Below, one piece after another: positions 53,067-61,408 of a stretch of DNA of 64,000 bases (position 1 is the stretch's first letter; the number at the start of each line of letters is the position of its first letter). The stretch comes from Bog-473 sp963704355 (GTDB lineage: Bacteria > Actinomycetota > Acidimicrobiia > Acidimicrobiales > RAAP-2), in assembly GCA_963704355.1 (NCBI GenBank), contig OY969891.1, positions 4,092,001 through 4,156,000 on the forward strand, given 5' to 3'. Both the position numbers and the translations under genes were made by a program. A model generated the notes under the pieces. The model worked only from the letters and a program-made list of their open reading frames with translations. It did no database searches and was not told the DNA's origin.

Positions 53067-54356
53067 ATGCAGCCACGCGCGGTGCTGACGGCGGACGAGA
53101 TCGACCTCTCGGACATGGAGTTCTGGGCGCGGCCCTGGGACGAACGCGAGGGCGCGTTCCAGACGCTGCGACGGGAGCGGCCGATGCCGTTCTTCAAGGA
53201 GCCCGAGATCCCCGAGGCGCTGAGCTACATGATCCCGCAGGGCAAGGGGTACTACGGGCTGACGCGCCACGCGCAGATCTCGGAGGCGAGCCGGCACCCC
53301 GAGATCTTTCTTTCCGGTCCGGGCGCCACGTCCATGATCGACCTGCCCGAGGAGATGCTCGACTTCTTCGGCTCCATGATCAACATGGACAACCCGCGGC
53401 ACGCGCGATTGCGCCGCATTGTGTCCGCCGCGTTCAACCCGCGCATGATCAAGTCCATTGAGGACCGGATCGACCTCGTGGCGAACGACGTCATCGACCG
53501 GGTCGCCCCTCTGGGCGGCTGCGATTTCGTGACCGAGATCTCGTCACGGCTCCCCCTCGAGATCATCTGCGACATGATGGGCATCGCCCCCGCCGACTAC
53601 GACACCGTGTTCAACGCGTCGAACGTGATTTTGTCCAGCGGGGATACGGAGTACGTTCCGGACGGCACGGACCCGATGATGGCCTTCATGACCGCGGCCC
53701 AGCAGCTGAACATGCTCATGCTCGACCTGGCCAAGGTCCGCAAGGAGCACCCGACGGAAGACGTGACCTCCGCCCTCGTGAACACGAACGTGGACGGCGA
53801 GGCGCTCACGGACACCGAGGTCGCGGCGTTCTTCATCCTGCTCGTCGTGGCGGGGAACGAGACGACCCGTAACGCCATCAGCCACGGGCTGCTCGCCATG
53901 ACCCAGCACCCGGATCAGCGCGCACTGTGGCAGGCCGACCCCGCCGGGATCGCCGCGACGGGGGTCGACGAGGTCGTGCGCTGGGGCTCGCCCGTGATCT
54001 GGATGCGCCGCACGGTCGCCGCCGACACGGTGCTGGACGACAGGGCATTGCACGAAGGCGACAAGGTCATCATGTTCTACAACTCGGCCAACCGCGACGA
54101 GGACGTCTTCGAGGACCCCTACACCTTCGACGTGCGGCGCGCTCCGAACCCGCACATCGGTTTCGGGTCGGCCGGGCCGCACTTCTGCCTGGGCGCGCAC
54201 CTGGCCCGCCAGGAGATCGACGTGATGTTCCGCAGGCTCTTCGAGCGTCTGCCCGACATTGCGGCGTCGAGCGAGCCCGATCGCCTGCTGTCGCCGTTCA
54301 TCAACGGGATCAAGCACATGGACTGCACCTTCACGCCGGCGGCGGCCGCACCCTGA
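53067..54356 (+). CDS. Cytochrome P450
   Basis: Soluble bacterial P450 of 429 residues, most like actinobacterial sterol/fatty-acid hydroxylases of the CYP124/125/142 type. The I-helix is LLVVAGNETTRNAISHGLLA (AGNETTR), the ExxR is DEVVRWGSPVIWMRRTV region, and the heme loop is IGFGSAGPHFCLGAHLARQE with the Cys thiolate ligand. A GYYGLTRHAQISEASRHPE segment fits the substrate-side N-terminus. Redox partners are not adjacent, although a 3Fe-4S ferredoxin gene lies 2.5 kb downstream on the other strand. Confidence 0.94.
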   Translation: MQPRAVLTADEIDLSDMEFWARPWDEREGAFQTLRRERPMPFFKEPEIPEALSYMIPQGKGYYGLTRHAQISEASRHPEIFLSGPGATSMIDLPEEMLDFFGSMINMDNPRHARLRRIVSAAFNPRMIKSIEDRIDLVANDVIDRVAPLGGCDFVTEISSRLPLEIICDMMGIAPADYDTVFNASNVILSSGDTEYVPDGTDPMMAFMTAAQQLNMLMLDLAKVRKEHPTEDVTSALVNTNVDGEALTDTEVAAFFILLVVAGNETTRNAISHGLLAMTQHPDQRALWQADPAGIAATGVDEVVRWGSPVIWMRRTVAADTVLDDRALHEGDKVIMFYNSANRDEDVFEDPYTFDVRRAPNPHIGFGSAGPHFCLGAHLARQEIDVMFRRLFERLPDIAASSEPDRLLSPFINGIKHMDCTFTPAAAAP

Positions 54357-55283
54357 GCCTGTGGCGGCGGATTTTCCGCCGGCTCGACGACTGGCAGCGA
54401 CGGCACACGGTCACGTCGGTGCCCGTTGCCGTGCTCAAGAAATACAGCGACGACCGGGGTGGGTCGTTGTCCGCGCTCGTCACCTTCTACGGCTTCCTGG
54501 CCGTCTTCCCGCTCCTCTTGTTAGTCGTGACGATCGCCGGCATCGTGCTGGGGTCGAACCCGGACGCGCGAGAAGCGCGTCGTCGAGTCCGCCCTCTCCG
54601 AGTTCCCGGTGATCGGCCAAAACCTGGGCTCGAGCATCTCGGCGTTGCACCGCGCTACTCCGCTCGCGTTCGTGGTGAGCGTCATCGGCCTGGTGTGGGG
54701 CTCCCTGGGCGTGACCAACCACCTGCAACAGGCCAGCGCCACCATCTGGGGCGTGCCGCGGAGCAAGGAGGCGTCGCTGCCGGTGCGGGTGCTGCGCGGC
54801 CTCCTGCTGCTGGGCACGATCGCCCTCGCCGTCGTGGGCAGCGCGATCCTCGCCGGCATCTCGACGATCGGCGGCACCAGCCTCCACAGCTCCCCCGCGG
54901 CGTACTGGTCGACCACGCTGCTCGGCGCGGCGGTGGTGAACCTGGGTGCCTATGTGCTGGCGCTGCACATCCTGGCGCCCCCGAGCACGCCCTGGCGCCA
55001 GCTCGTGCCGGGCACGCTCATCGGTGGGATCGGCTGGACCGTCCTCGAGGCCGTCGGCGGGCTCCTGATCAGCCACGCCCTGCGCCACTCGACGCAGCTC
55101 TACGGGTTCTTCGCCACGGTGCTCGGACTGGTCCTGTGGCTCTCGCTCGGCTCGCAGCTCTTCGTCTACGCGGGAGAGGCGAACGTCGTGCTGGCCCGCC
55201 GGCTCTGGCCGCGGCATCTCGACGACCCGCCGCCGCAGGTCGTACGCGTGCCAGCTGGTCAGGCCTCGGCCGAGAACTCCTGA
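54353..55283 (+). CDS. YihY/BrkB-family membrane protein, frameshifted
   Basis: Inner-membrane protein of about 310 residues. The first part has RRLDDWQRRHTVTSVPVAVL, KKYSDDRGGSLSALVTFYGF and LAVFPLLLLVVTIAGIVLGS. The frame breaks after GSNPDA and resumes with VESALSEFPVIGQNLGSSIS, FVVSVIGLVWGSLGVTNHLQ, LGTIALAVVGSAILAGISTI and FATVLGLVLWLSLGSQLFVY. The lesion is in GACGCGCGAG at 54563-54572; adding two bases restores DAREKRVVES. No ATG or GTG precedes the conserved N-terminus. CTG 54353 overlaps the P450 stop (CTGA); GTG 54419 is the next option. Confidence 0.88.
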
Positions 55284-55609
55284 AACGCGGCCAGCGCCCG
55301 CGCCCCCCAGACCGTGCCGGGACCGCCATTCATGTTGATGGCGACGCCGATCATCTCGGCAACCTGGTCCTCGGTGACGCCGCGCTTCACAGCGCCGCGC
55401 GCATGGGCCACGATGCAGCCGTCGCATTCACGGGTGATGGAAATGCCGAGGGCGATCAGCTCCTTGGTCGCGGCGGGCAGGGCGCCGTCGACCATGACCG
55501 CCGTGCCGAGCGCGTGGTAGGCGTCCATGACCTCGGGAATCGCCCCGCGCAGGTCGCGAAAGGGTCGCCGGAGTTCCTCTTGGATCTCGTGAAAGGTTTT
55601 GGGCTCCAT
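55259..55609 (-). CDS. Carboxymuconolactone decarboxylase / AhpD-like protein
   Basis: 116-residue all-helical protein with the redox pair in ITRECDGCIVAHARGAVKRG (CxxC and the nearby His), preceded by LPAATKELIALGIS and followed by VTEDQVAEMIGVAINMNGGP. AhpD-like members reduce peroxiredoxin partners; others are decarboxylases. ATG 55609 is chosen; GTG 55624 is possible. It overlaps the convergent yihY end by 25 bases. Confidence 0.9.
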   Translation of the reverse strand: MEPKTFHEIQEELRRPFRDLRGAIPEVMDAYHALGTAVMVDGALPAATKELIALGISITRECDGCIVAHARGAVKRGVTEDQVAEMIGVAINMNGGPGTVWGARALAAFQEFSAEA

Positions 55610-55666
55610 GCCGCATGCTCGCACGCGACGCGAGGTACCTGCCGCGGCGGGCGCGCCGCCCGACGC

Positions 55667-56269
55667 TCAGTCGGTGCTGCTCGAGCTCTTGGGCCCGCGG
55701 TTGCGGACCTCCTCGACCTGCGACATGGCGTCGCGGAGCTCTTGGATCCAGTCGGCCTCGTGCTGGGCCACCAGCCGGACGCACCAGGCCAGGGCCTCGC
55801 TGCGGCTGCGAGCCACGCCGGCGTCGATGAGCGTGTCGAGAACCCGGCGGTCGGCCATGCGCAGGCGCGTCATGACCGGCACACCCGTCGTGGTGAAGAG
55901 AACCTTCGTGCCGCCGCAGACGGCGCCCCAGGACACGGCGCGCCGGAAGGCGGGCTGCGCCTCGTCGGCGATCCGCATGCGGGCCCCGCGGGTCTCCTCG
56001 CGGAACCCGGTGATGCGCGCCTGCTCGGCCACCGTCACCTCGTCGTCGTGAGCGCCCTCGGCCAGCTGGGGCGGGGCCAGCGTGCCGATGACCTGGATCT
56101 CGTCGCCGTCGATCTCGATGGTCGGCCCGCCCTCGTACCAGGTGCCCGGCACCCGGCCGGCGAACCAGGCCCCGATGAGGCGCTCCTGCTCGGGTCCCGT
56201 GGGGGGAGCGCTTGCCGTCCGTCGCCGGCCTCGGTTGCCCCCTCTTCTCGTGTCGTTCTCATCACTCAT
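55667..56269 (-). CDS. Unknown protein with a ribbon-helix-helix-like C-terminus
   Basis: 200 residues. A basic, disordered N-terminus (RRGGNRGRRRTASAPP) is followed by a beta-rich region (GPTIEIDGDEIQVIGTLAPP) and a basic VPVMTRLRMADRRVLDTLID segment. SRSEALAWCVRLVAQHEADW comes next, in the manner of a short RHH dimer. A helical EADWIQELRDAMSQVEEVRN tail ends it. I do not recognise a named family. A DNA-binding role is inferred only from the C-terminal pattern. Confidence 0.72.
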   Translation of the reverse strand: MSDENDTRRGGNRGRRRTASAPPTGPEQERLIGAWFAGRVPGTWYEGGPTIEIDGDEIQVIGTLAPPQLAEGAHDDEVTVAEQARITGFREETRGARMRIADEAQPAFRRAVSWGAVCGGTKVLFTTTGVPVMTRLRMADRRVLDTLIDAGVARSRSEALAWCVRLVAQHEADWIQELRDAMSQVEEVRNRGPKSSSSTD

Positions 56270-56275
56270 ATTACG

Positions 56276-56281
56276 AGATTA
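56276..56281 (-). promoter_or_regulatory. -10 box of the RHH-like gene
   Basis: TAATCT, six bases before the ATG. Confidence 0.45.
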
Positions 56282-56286
56282 CATCA

Positions 56287-56793
56287 TTACTCCAACTGAG
56301 GCAAGTCCCTTGCTCCGCTTCCGCCAGGTCGCTCGAGCAGCAGCTTGTAACCGAGGTGCGTCTGCTCGAAGCCGAGGCTCTCGTAGAAGCGGTGGGCGCG
56401 CTCGCGGCGGGCGTTCGAGGTCAGCTGCACCCGATAGCGGCCCAGGGCGCGGGCCTGCTCGACGGCCGCATGTACGAGCGAGACGCCGACGCCGGCGCCG
56501 CGGTGCTCGGGGTGGACGTGCACCGACTCGAGCTCGGCGCAAAGCCCGCCCCTGGCCTGGAGGTGACGGAAGACCACCAGCTGGCAGACACCCACGACCT
56601 CGCCGCGTCGCTCGGCCACCAGGACCGCCCCGGCCGCGGCGTCGATCTCCTCGAGCGCGGCGCGGTAGCGCGCCAGTTCGCCTGGGTCCTCGACTCCCCG
56701 GGCGTCCGGAGCCGCCCCGAGCTCGAACAACTCGACCAGGCGGGGCAGATCGGCGCCAAACGCCTGGCGAATGACGAGATCGTCGCGACTCAC
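56287..56793 (-). CDS. GNAT-family N-acetyltransferase
   Basis: 168-residue acetyl-CoA-dependent transferase. VIRQAFGADLPRLVELFEL starts the fold, VLVAERRGEVVGVCQLVVFR the central strands, and ELESVHVHPEHRGAGVGVSL the acetyl-CoA pyrophosphate-binding motif (R-G-A-G-V-G). VQLTSNARRERAHRFYESLG and FEQTHLGYKLLL complete it. The substrate is unknown. It is followed by the RHH-like gene 17 bp downstream. Confidence 0.92.
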   Translation of the reverse strand: MSRDDLVIRQAFGADLPRLVELFELGAAPDARGVEDPGELARYRAALEEIDAAAGAVLVAERRGEVVGVCQLVVFRHLQARGGLCAELESVHVHPEHRGAGVGVSLVHAAVEQARALGRYRVQLTSNARRERAHRFYESLGFEQTHLGYKLLLERPGGSGARDLPQLE

Positions 56794-56837
56794 GGCTCGA
56801 GCGGCGCAGACAGCACCCCGCCAATGTGCCGCGAGGC

Positions 56838-57047
56838 TCAGGAGCCGCCCTTGCGCGCACGCAGAGCTATGGCGCGCCGGGGGCAGTCGCGGGCAGCGCG
56901 GCGGGCGACCTCGACCAGCTCGGCCGGGAGGGGCTTGCCGTCAACGATGGGATAGCCCCATTCGTCGAGCGTGATCGCCTCGGGCAAGAGCTCGGCACAG
57001 TAGCCGTAGGCGTCGCACGCCGCCGGATCGATCACGATGCGGATCAT
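56838..57047 (-). CDS. 3Fe-4S-type ferredoxin
   Basis: 69-residue ferredoxin. Cysteines occur as ACDAYGYCAELLPEAI (C-x5-C) and ARDCPRRAIAL (CP), the three-ligand pattern of actinobacterial 3Fe-4S ferredoxins that feed P450s and oxidoreductases. ATG 57047 overlaps the NuoF-like stop, making it the last gene of the electron-transfer operon. It could carry electrons between that flavoprotein and an unlinked acceptor. Confidence 0.9.
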   Translation of the reverse strand: MIRIVIDPAACDAYGYCAELLPEAITLDEWGYPIVDGKPLPAELVEVARRAARDCPRRAIALRARKGGS

Positions 57048-58334
57048 GCCGGGACCGCGACCGGGACGGCAGGGAACTTGAGCTGGGTCGACCGGTTCCA
57101 GTACGCGCACGGCGCGCCGGCAGCGTGCGCGTGCACGTCATCGGCGAAGACGGCGAGGGCGCTGCGGGCCAGAATGACCGCACCATCCGGATGCCGGCAC
57201 GCGCCGCGGCCATCGACCTCGCGCAACCGACGGTCGAGTCGCGGCAGCAGGCCGGCTTCCTGGTTTCCGCGCGCCAGCCGGGCCAGGTCGTCGGCGATCG
57301 CCGGCAGCCCGTAGACGCACGGGCCGCACTGGCCCGCGCTCTGGCCTGCGAGGTAGTGCACGACCCGGGCCGACTCGGCGAGCCCACACGCTTCGGCCCC
57401 GAGCACGATGATGATGCCAACGCCCGCGGTGGCCCCGATGGCCCGCAGCGACAGCGACGCGTAGGGCGTGGTGAAGTGGGTGGGGCCTACCCAGGCACCG
57501 CCGTACCCGCCGACGAGCAGTGCCCGGGCCGGCCCGAGCGGCGTCGCCCGGTTGGCGATGTCGAGGAGCGGCGTCCCGCGGTCGATCTCGACGACTCCGG
57601 GATGTTCGACGGCCCCCGAGATGGTGACGAGCGACGTGCCCGGATCCTCGACCAGCCCGTGGGCGCGAAACGCGTCGGGGCCGGTGCGAGCGATCATGGC
57701 GACGTGCGCCAACGTCTCGGCGTTGTGCACCAGCGCAGCACCACGCCCGATGCGTAGCGCTGTGCCCTTGTCGGGACGGAACGACGGGAGCGAACGTCCC
57801 GAACCCAGCCACTCGGCCAGCGCGGACTCCTCTCCCGCCACGAAGCAATCGGGTGGGCGCACGAGATCCTCAGGGACCGGCGCGTAGCTCGTCCCGGCAC
57901 GCTCCCGCATGGCTGTGGCCACGGCAGCGGCCACGTGTTCGCGCCCCTCGGGCACGCACACTGCAACCCGGGTAGCCGCGCTCGCCGCCGCCAGGAGCTG
58001 CGCGCCGTCCAGCACCAGGTGCGGCGACCGGATGAGCAGGAGCTTGTCCTTGTCGCTGGCGGGCTCGCCCTCCATCGCATTGACGACCACGGTGCCGCCA
58101 CGCCCGGCGGCGTGCGCGACCCGCGAGCTTGATGGCGGCGGGGAAACCGGCGCCGCCACGCCCGGCCAGCCCGGAGGCTTCGAGCACCGAGACGAAGGCT
58201 TCTCGCCAGCCCCGGGCCCGGGGCCCGGGGAGGGGAACGGGTCCGAGCGTCTCGACGTGGCCGGCGAGGTCGGTCGGGTGTCCGAGCACGCGATAGCGGC
58301 CGGTGGTGGGCAGTGCTTCGCTCACGCTAGGCAC
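57044..58334 (-). CDS. NuoF-like SLBB flavoprotein, frameshifted
   Basis: Homologue of the NADH-binding subunit of complex I and RnfC-type proteins, about 430 residues. GTG 58334 (or 58325) starts VSEALPTTGRYRVLGHPTDL. The glycine-rich LAGRGGAGFPAAIKL is followed by the break, then RVAHAAGRGGTVVVNAMEGE (FMN/NAD loop). VTISGAVEHPGVVEIDRGTP marks the SLBB domain and VGGYGGAWVGP follows. The 4Fe-4S motif is AGQSAGQCGPCVYGLPAIAD plus the Cys in GRGACRHPDGA. The lesion is in CTCGCGGG at about 58120-58126; adding CG restores IKLARVAHAAGRGG. Confidence 0.87.
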
Positions 58335-58950
58335 GACGTGATCCCGTCCGGCTCCGCTGCGTCAGCGCGAGATGCTTCGGGGGCACTCCCCCGACGGAGG
58401 CGTGCGCCATGCGGGCCTCCGACTGCCGCGCCGCGGCCCGGAGCCGCCAGGCCAGGGCGATGCCCACCGCGAGCACGCACGCCGCGCCGAGCGCGATGAC
58501 CCAACGCTCCCGCGCGTCGGTGCCCATCCCGAACGTGTGGGCGAGAGCGATGGGCCAGCTGAGGTAGGCGAGCCAGTGCACGGCCCGCCAGGTGCCCGGG
58601 CGCATCCGGGTCCGCAGGAGGCTGGTGACGAACACCGCGATCATCAGGTCGAGCGAGACAGTGCCGACGCCGACCCAGAAGCTCGAGTAGCTCGAGGTGA
58701 ACGGGATCACGACGGCGGCCCAGCTGATGTTCACGTACGTGTCGAGGACACTGGTGAGCACGTGGATGCCGAGGAAGACCACGGCCAGGATGGAGATGCG
58801 GCGGTGGATCTCCTGCTGCGCGAAGCCCGGCCAGTTGCGTGCCCGGGCCCGGGTGGTCGTGGTGAGGCCGAGCACCATGGTCACGGTCAGGAGGATGAGC
58901 GCCATCAACCCGCTGGCGCGCGTGGCGTACCAGAGCGCGGTCGAGCTCAC
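58327..58950 (-). CDS. Ferric-reductase-like transmembrane diheme protein
   Basis: 207 residues with five or six membrane helices. Candidate heme-b ligands are His in QQEIHRRISILAVVFLGIHV and in RAVHWLAYLSWPIALAHTFG, which fits two bis-His hemes. It lacks the cytosolic FAD/NAD domain of NADPH oxidases, a job the NuoF-like neighbour could do. GTG 58950 overlaps the ApbE stop (GTGA) and its own stop overlaps the next start, so it is locked into the operon. Confidence 0.85.
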   Translation of the reverse strand: MSSTALWYATRASGLMALILLTVTMVLGLTTTTRARARNWPGFAQQEIHRRISILAVVFLGIHVLTSVLDTYVNISWAAVVIPFTSSYSSFWVGVGTVSLDLMIAVFVTSLLRTRMRPGTWRAVHWLAYLSWPIALAHTFGMGTDARERWVIALGAACVLAVGIALAWRLRAAARQSEARMAHASVGGVPPKHLALTQRSRTGSRRA

Positions 58951-59897
58951 GAGGCCGGCTCCAGGGGCCACCCGTTCACGGAGAACACCTCGCCGTCGGA
59001 ACGCACCAGACGGACGGATTGGCCGAAGGAGGCGAGCCGGCCGAGCGCCTGGGGGCCCCACACGATCGCCGCCGTCGTGACGAGGTTCGCCTCGACACAA
59101 CTGTTCCCCGTCGCCGACACGAGGACCCAGTACGGCTCGACGCAGTCGCCGGTCAGTGGGTCGAGAATGTGGTGCACGGAGCGCTCCCCCGCCCGCCAGG
59201 ACCGGACGCCCGTGGCCGAGCTGGCCAGGCCCCCGTGCGTGATCGCCACGACCTGGTCGACCTCGCCCGCCGAGGCCGAGGACTCGCGGGCGATGCCGAC
59301 GGCCCAACCGCCCGCAGGGGGCGCGCCCGCCACGGCGACGTCACCGCCCAGGCTCACGAGGACGCCGCTACCGATACGCCCGGCGATGCGGGCGGCAGCG
59401 CGGTCGGCGGCCAACGCCTTCGCCGTAGAGCCGAGATCGAGGCGGACACCGCGCGGGATACGAACCGTCCGGTTGACCGGATTGAGTTGCACGTGCAGAT
59501 AGCCCGCGACGTGACCGAGTGCCTGAGGCGGCGCGGGGGGCCGGGCTCGAACCTCGTCGAGATCGGCGTCGTAGCCGAGCGCGGCGATCGCGTTGCCGAT
59601 GGTGGGGTCCACCGCGCCACTCGTTCGCTCGGCGGCATCGACGGCGACGCAAAGAGCCTCGAAGAGCAACTCGCTCACTGCCACGGTGCTCCCGGCGTGA
59701 GCGTGGACCATCTGCAGCTCGGAGTCGTCGCGGAAGCGGCTACAGGCCAGGTCGATGGCCTCGAGCTCGCCGGCCAGCAAGCGCTCGGCGGCATCGGCCG
59801 CAGCGGCGTCCTGCAGCACCACGGCGGCCGTCGTCCCGATGGCGCGAAAAGAGCGGGTGGTCAGCGCGTGCACGTCCGCGTCGACGGCGCCGCTCAC
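58947..59897 (-). CDS. apbE: FAD:protein FMN transferase (ApbE)
   Basis: Flavinyltransferase that attaches FMN to Ser/Thr of extracytosolic redox proteins. FRAIGTTAAVVLQDAAAADA, FRDDSELQMVHAHAGSTVAV, VDPTIGNAIAALGYDADLD, VRLDLGSTAKALAADRAAAR, and the metal/catalytic block VHHILDPLTGDCVEPYWVLV and SATGNSCVEANLVTTAAIVW match the family. No signal peptide or lipobox is visible, so it may be cytosolic, or membrane-held through its neighbour. GTG 59897 overlaps the upstream stop. Confidence 0.92.
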   Translation of the reverse strand: MSGAVDADVHALTTRSFRAIGTTAAVVLQDAAAADAAERLLAGELEAIDLACSRFRDDSELQMVHAHAGSTVAVSELLFEALCVAVDAAERTSGAVDPTIGNAIAALGYDADLDEVRARPPAPPQALGHVAGYLHVQLNPVNRTVRIPRGVRLDLGSTAKALAADRAAARIAGRIGSGVLVSLGGDVAVAGAPPAGGWAVGIARESSASAGEVDQVVAITHGGLASSATGVRSWRAGERSVHHILDPLTGDCVEPYWVLVSATGNSCVEANLVTTAAIVWGPQALGRLASFGQSVRLVRSDGEVFSVNGWPLEPAS

Positions 59898-60235
59898 GAC
59901 GAGGAGCCGCCGGAGGTCACGGTGGGCGTGGAAGTGCTGGCCGACGGGGCCGAGCTGCCAGTGTTCCCGGTTATTCCGGTGTTGCCAGAATTGCCGCCGT
60001 TGCCCGTCGACGACGACGTGGTCCCGCCCCCCGTGGCGTTGGAGACGGAGGTCGACCCCGATCCGCTCGAGGTGCTTTTGCGCACGCTCGCACCGGGATG
60101 GTCGTGGGCCACGACAACCCCGATGGCCACCGTCGCGCCCGTGGCGGCCAGGACGGCGACTCGGGTCACGAGCCGCAGGCGCGACTGGACTCCGTCTCTG
60201 CTCACGGGTTGATTCGGCTGATTGCGGCGTGACAT
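59894..60235 (-). CDS. Small membrane-anchored Ser/Gly/Thr-rich protein
   Basis: 113 residues. A basic N-terminus (RRNQPNQPVSRDGVQSRLRL) and one hydrophobic helix (VTRVAVLAATGATVAIGVVV) are followed by HDHPGASVRKSTSSGSGSTS and a low-complexity S/G/N/T tail. It has no FMN-binding domain. As first gene of the ApbE operon it could be an FMN acceptor or tether (the tail is Ser/Thr-rich and contains SNATGG), but no classical DxxTGAT motif is present. Function unknown. Confidence 0.75.
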   Translation of the reverse strand: MSRRNQPNQPVSRDGVQSRLRLVTRVAVLAATGATVAIGVVVAHDHPGASVRKSTSSGSGSTSVSNATGGGTTSSSTGNGGNSGNTGITGNTGSSAPSASTSTPTVTSGGSSS

Positions 60236-60414
60236 GTGGCAGGTGGACCTCTGCTGTGGGGACGCCCCTCATGCCAGCATGCCCGACTCGATACCGACTC
60301 AGGGCCCGCTGTGGGCCTCCTGTGACATTGTGCCCTACCGCCTCCGTTCGGAATCCGCGCTCCCCGCTACGATCCTCGGCGCCGGACCAGACGAGCGAGC
60401 GGGTGAGGGAGTCG

Positions 60415-61386
60415 ATGCCGCAGGTCAACACGGTGCGCGGAGCCGTCGACGGGGAGCAGCTGGGCCGCACCCTCATGCACGAGCACATCTTCGTCCTCAG
60501 CCCGGAGATAGAGAAGGCGCCGGACGAGTGGGACGAGACCGCCCAGCAGGCCCGAGCCGTCGCCAAACTCCGCGAGCTCCATGACCACGGGATCGAGACC
60601 CTGGTCGACCTGACCGTGATCGGGCTAGGCCGCTACATGCCGCGCGTAGTGGCCATTGCGGAGAAGGTGCCGGAGATCAACGTCATCGTGGCCACGGGCG
60701 TGTACACCTACAACGACGTGCCGATGTACTTCCATTTCCGCGGGCCGGGCACAATCCTCGGTGGTCCAGAGCCCATGGTGGACCTCTTCGTCCGGGAGAT
60801 CACCGAAGGGATCGGCGAGACAGGCGTCCGACCGGCCATCTTGAAGTGCGCCTCGGATCGCCCGGGCATCACCCCCGGCGTCGAGCGCGTCCTGCGGGCG
60901 GTGGCCCGATCCCACCGGGCCACTGGCGTGCCGATCACGACGCACACCCCGACACCTCCCGAGCCCTGGGGCCTCGAGCAACAACGCATCTTCGCCGAGG
61001 AAGGGGTCGACCTCACTCGGGTCGTCATCGGGCACAGCGGCGGCACAGTGAACACGGACTACCACCTCGCCCTGATCGACAACGGCTCGTACCTCGGGTT
61101 CGACCATTTCGGGATCCCGGGCATCACACTGAGCGAACGCGTCGACGCCGTGGCGCGGCTCTGCGCGCGTGGCCTCGCAGACCGGATCGTCCTCTCGCAC
61201 GACGCCATGTGCTTCGTGGACTGGTTCCCGCGCGCGGTGATGGACGTGTCGCAGGACTGGCACTGGACCTACATCTCCGACACGGTGCTCCCGGCCATGC
61301 GGGCCGGCGGCATCAGCGACGCGGCCATTCAGACGATGCTGGTCGACAACCCACGCGCCATCCTCGAGGGCGGCGCACCATACTGA
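60415..61386 (+). CDS. Phosphotriesterase-family metal hydrolase
   Basis: 323-residue amidohydrolase, more likely a lactonase or ester hydrolase than a true phosphotriesterase. Binuclear-metal ligands are all present: HxH in LGRTLMHEHIFVLSPE, carboxylated Lys in RPAILKCASD, His in VPITTHTPTPP and VVIGHSGGTVNTDY, and Asp in RIVLSHDAMCFVDWFP. GAGGGAG precedes ATG 60415. It leads a plus-strand operon with a CoA ligase and an enoyl-CoA hydratase. The 179-bp upstream gap holds the divergent promoters and no other recognisable feature. Confidence 0.9.
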   Translation: MPQVNTVRGAVDGEQLGRTLMHEHIFVLSPEIEKAPDEWDETAQQARAVAKLRELHDHGIETLVDLTVIGLGRYMPRVVAIAEKVPEINVIVATGVYTYNDVPMYFHFRGPGTILGGPEPMVDLFVREITEGIGETGVRPAILKCASDRPGITPGVERVLRAVARSHRATGVPITTHTPTPPEPWGLEQQRIFAEEGVDLTRVVIGHSGGTVNTDYHLALIDNGSYLGFDHFGIPGITLSERVDAVARLCARGLADRIVLSHDAMCFVDWFPRAVMDVSQDWHWTYISDTVLPAMRAGGISDAAIQTMLVDNPRAILEGGAPY

Positions 61387-61408
61387 TGCCGACCCGGCCA
61401 CCGTCGGC

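Noticed and set aside
53067..54356. P450 and the 3Fe-4S ferredoxin at 56838 as a dedicated redox pair.
   Set aside because: They lie on opposite strands with four unrelated genes between them, and the ferredoxin is coupled to the NuoF-like gene instead.
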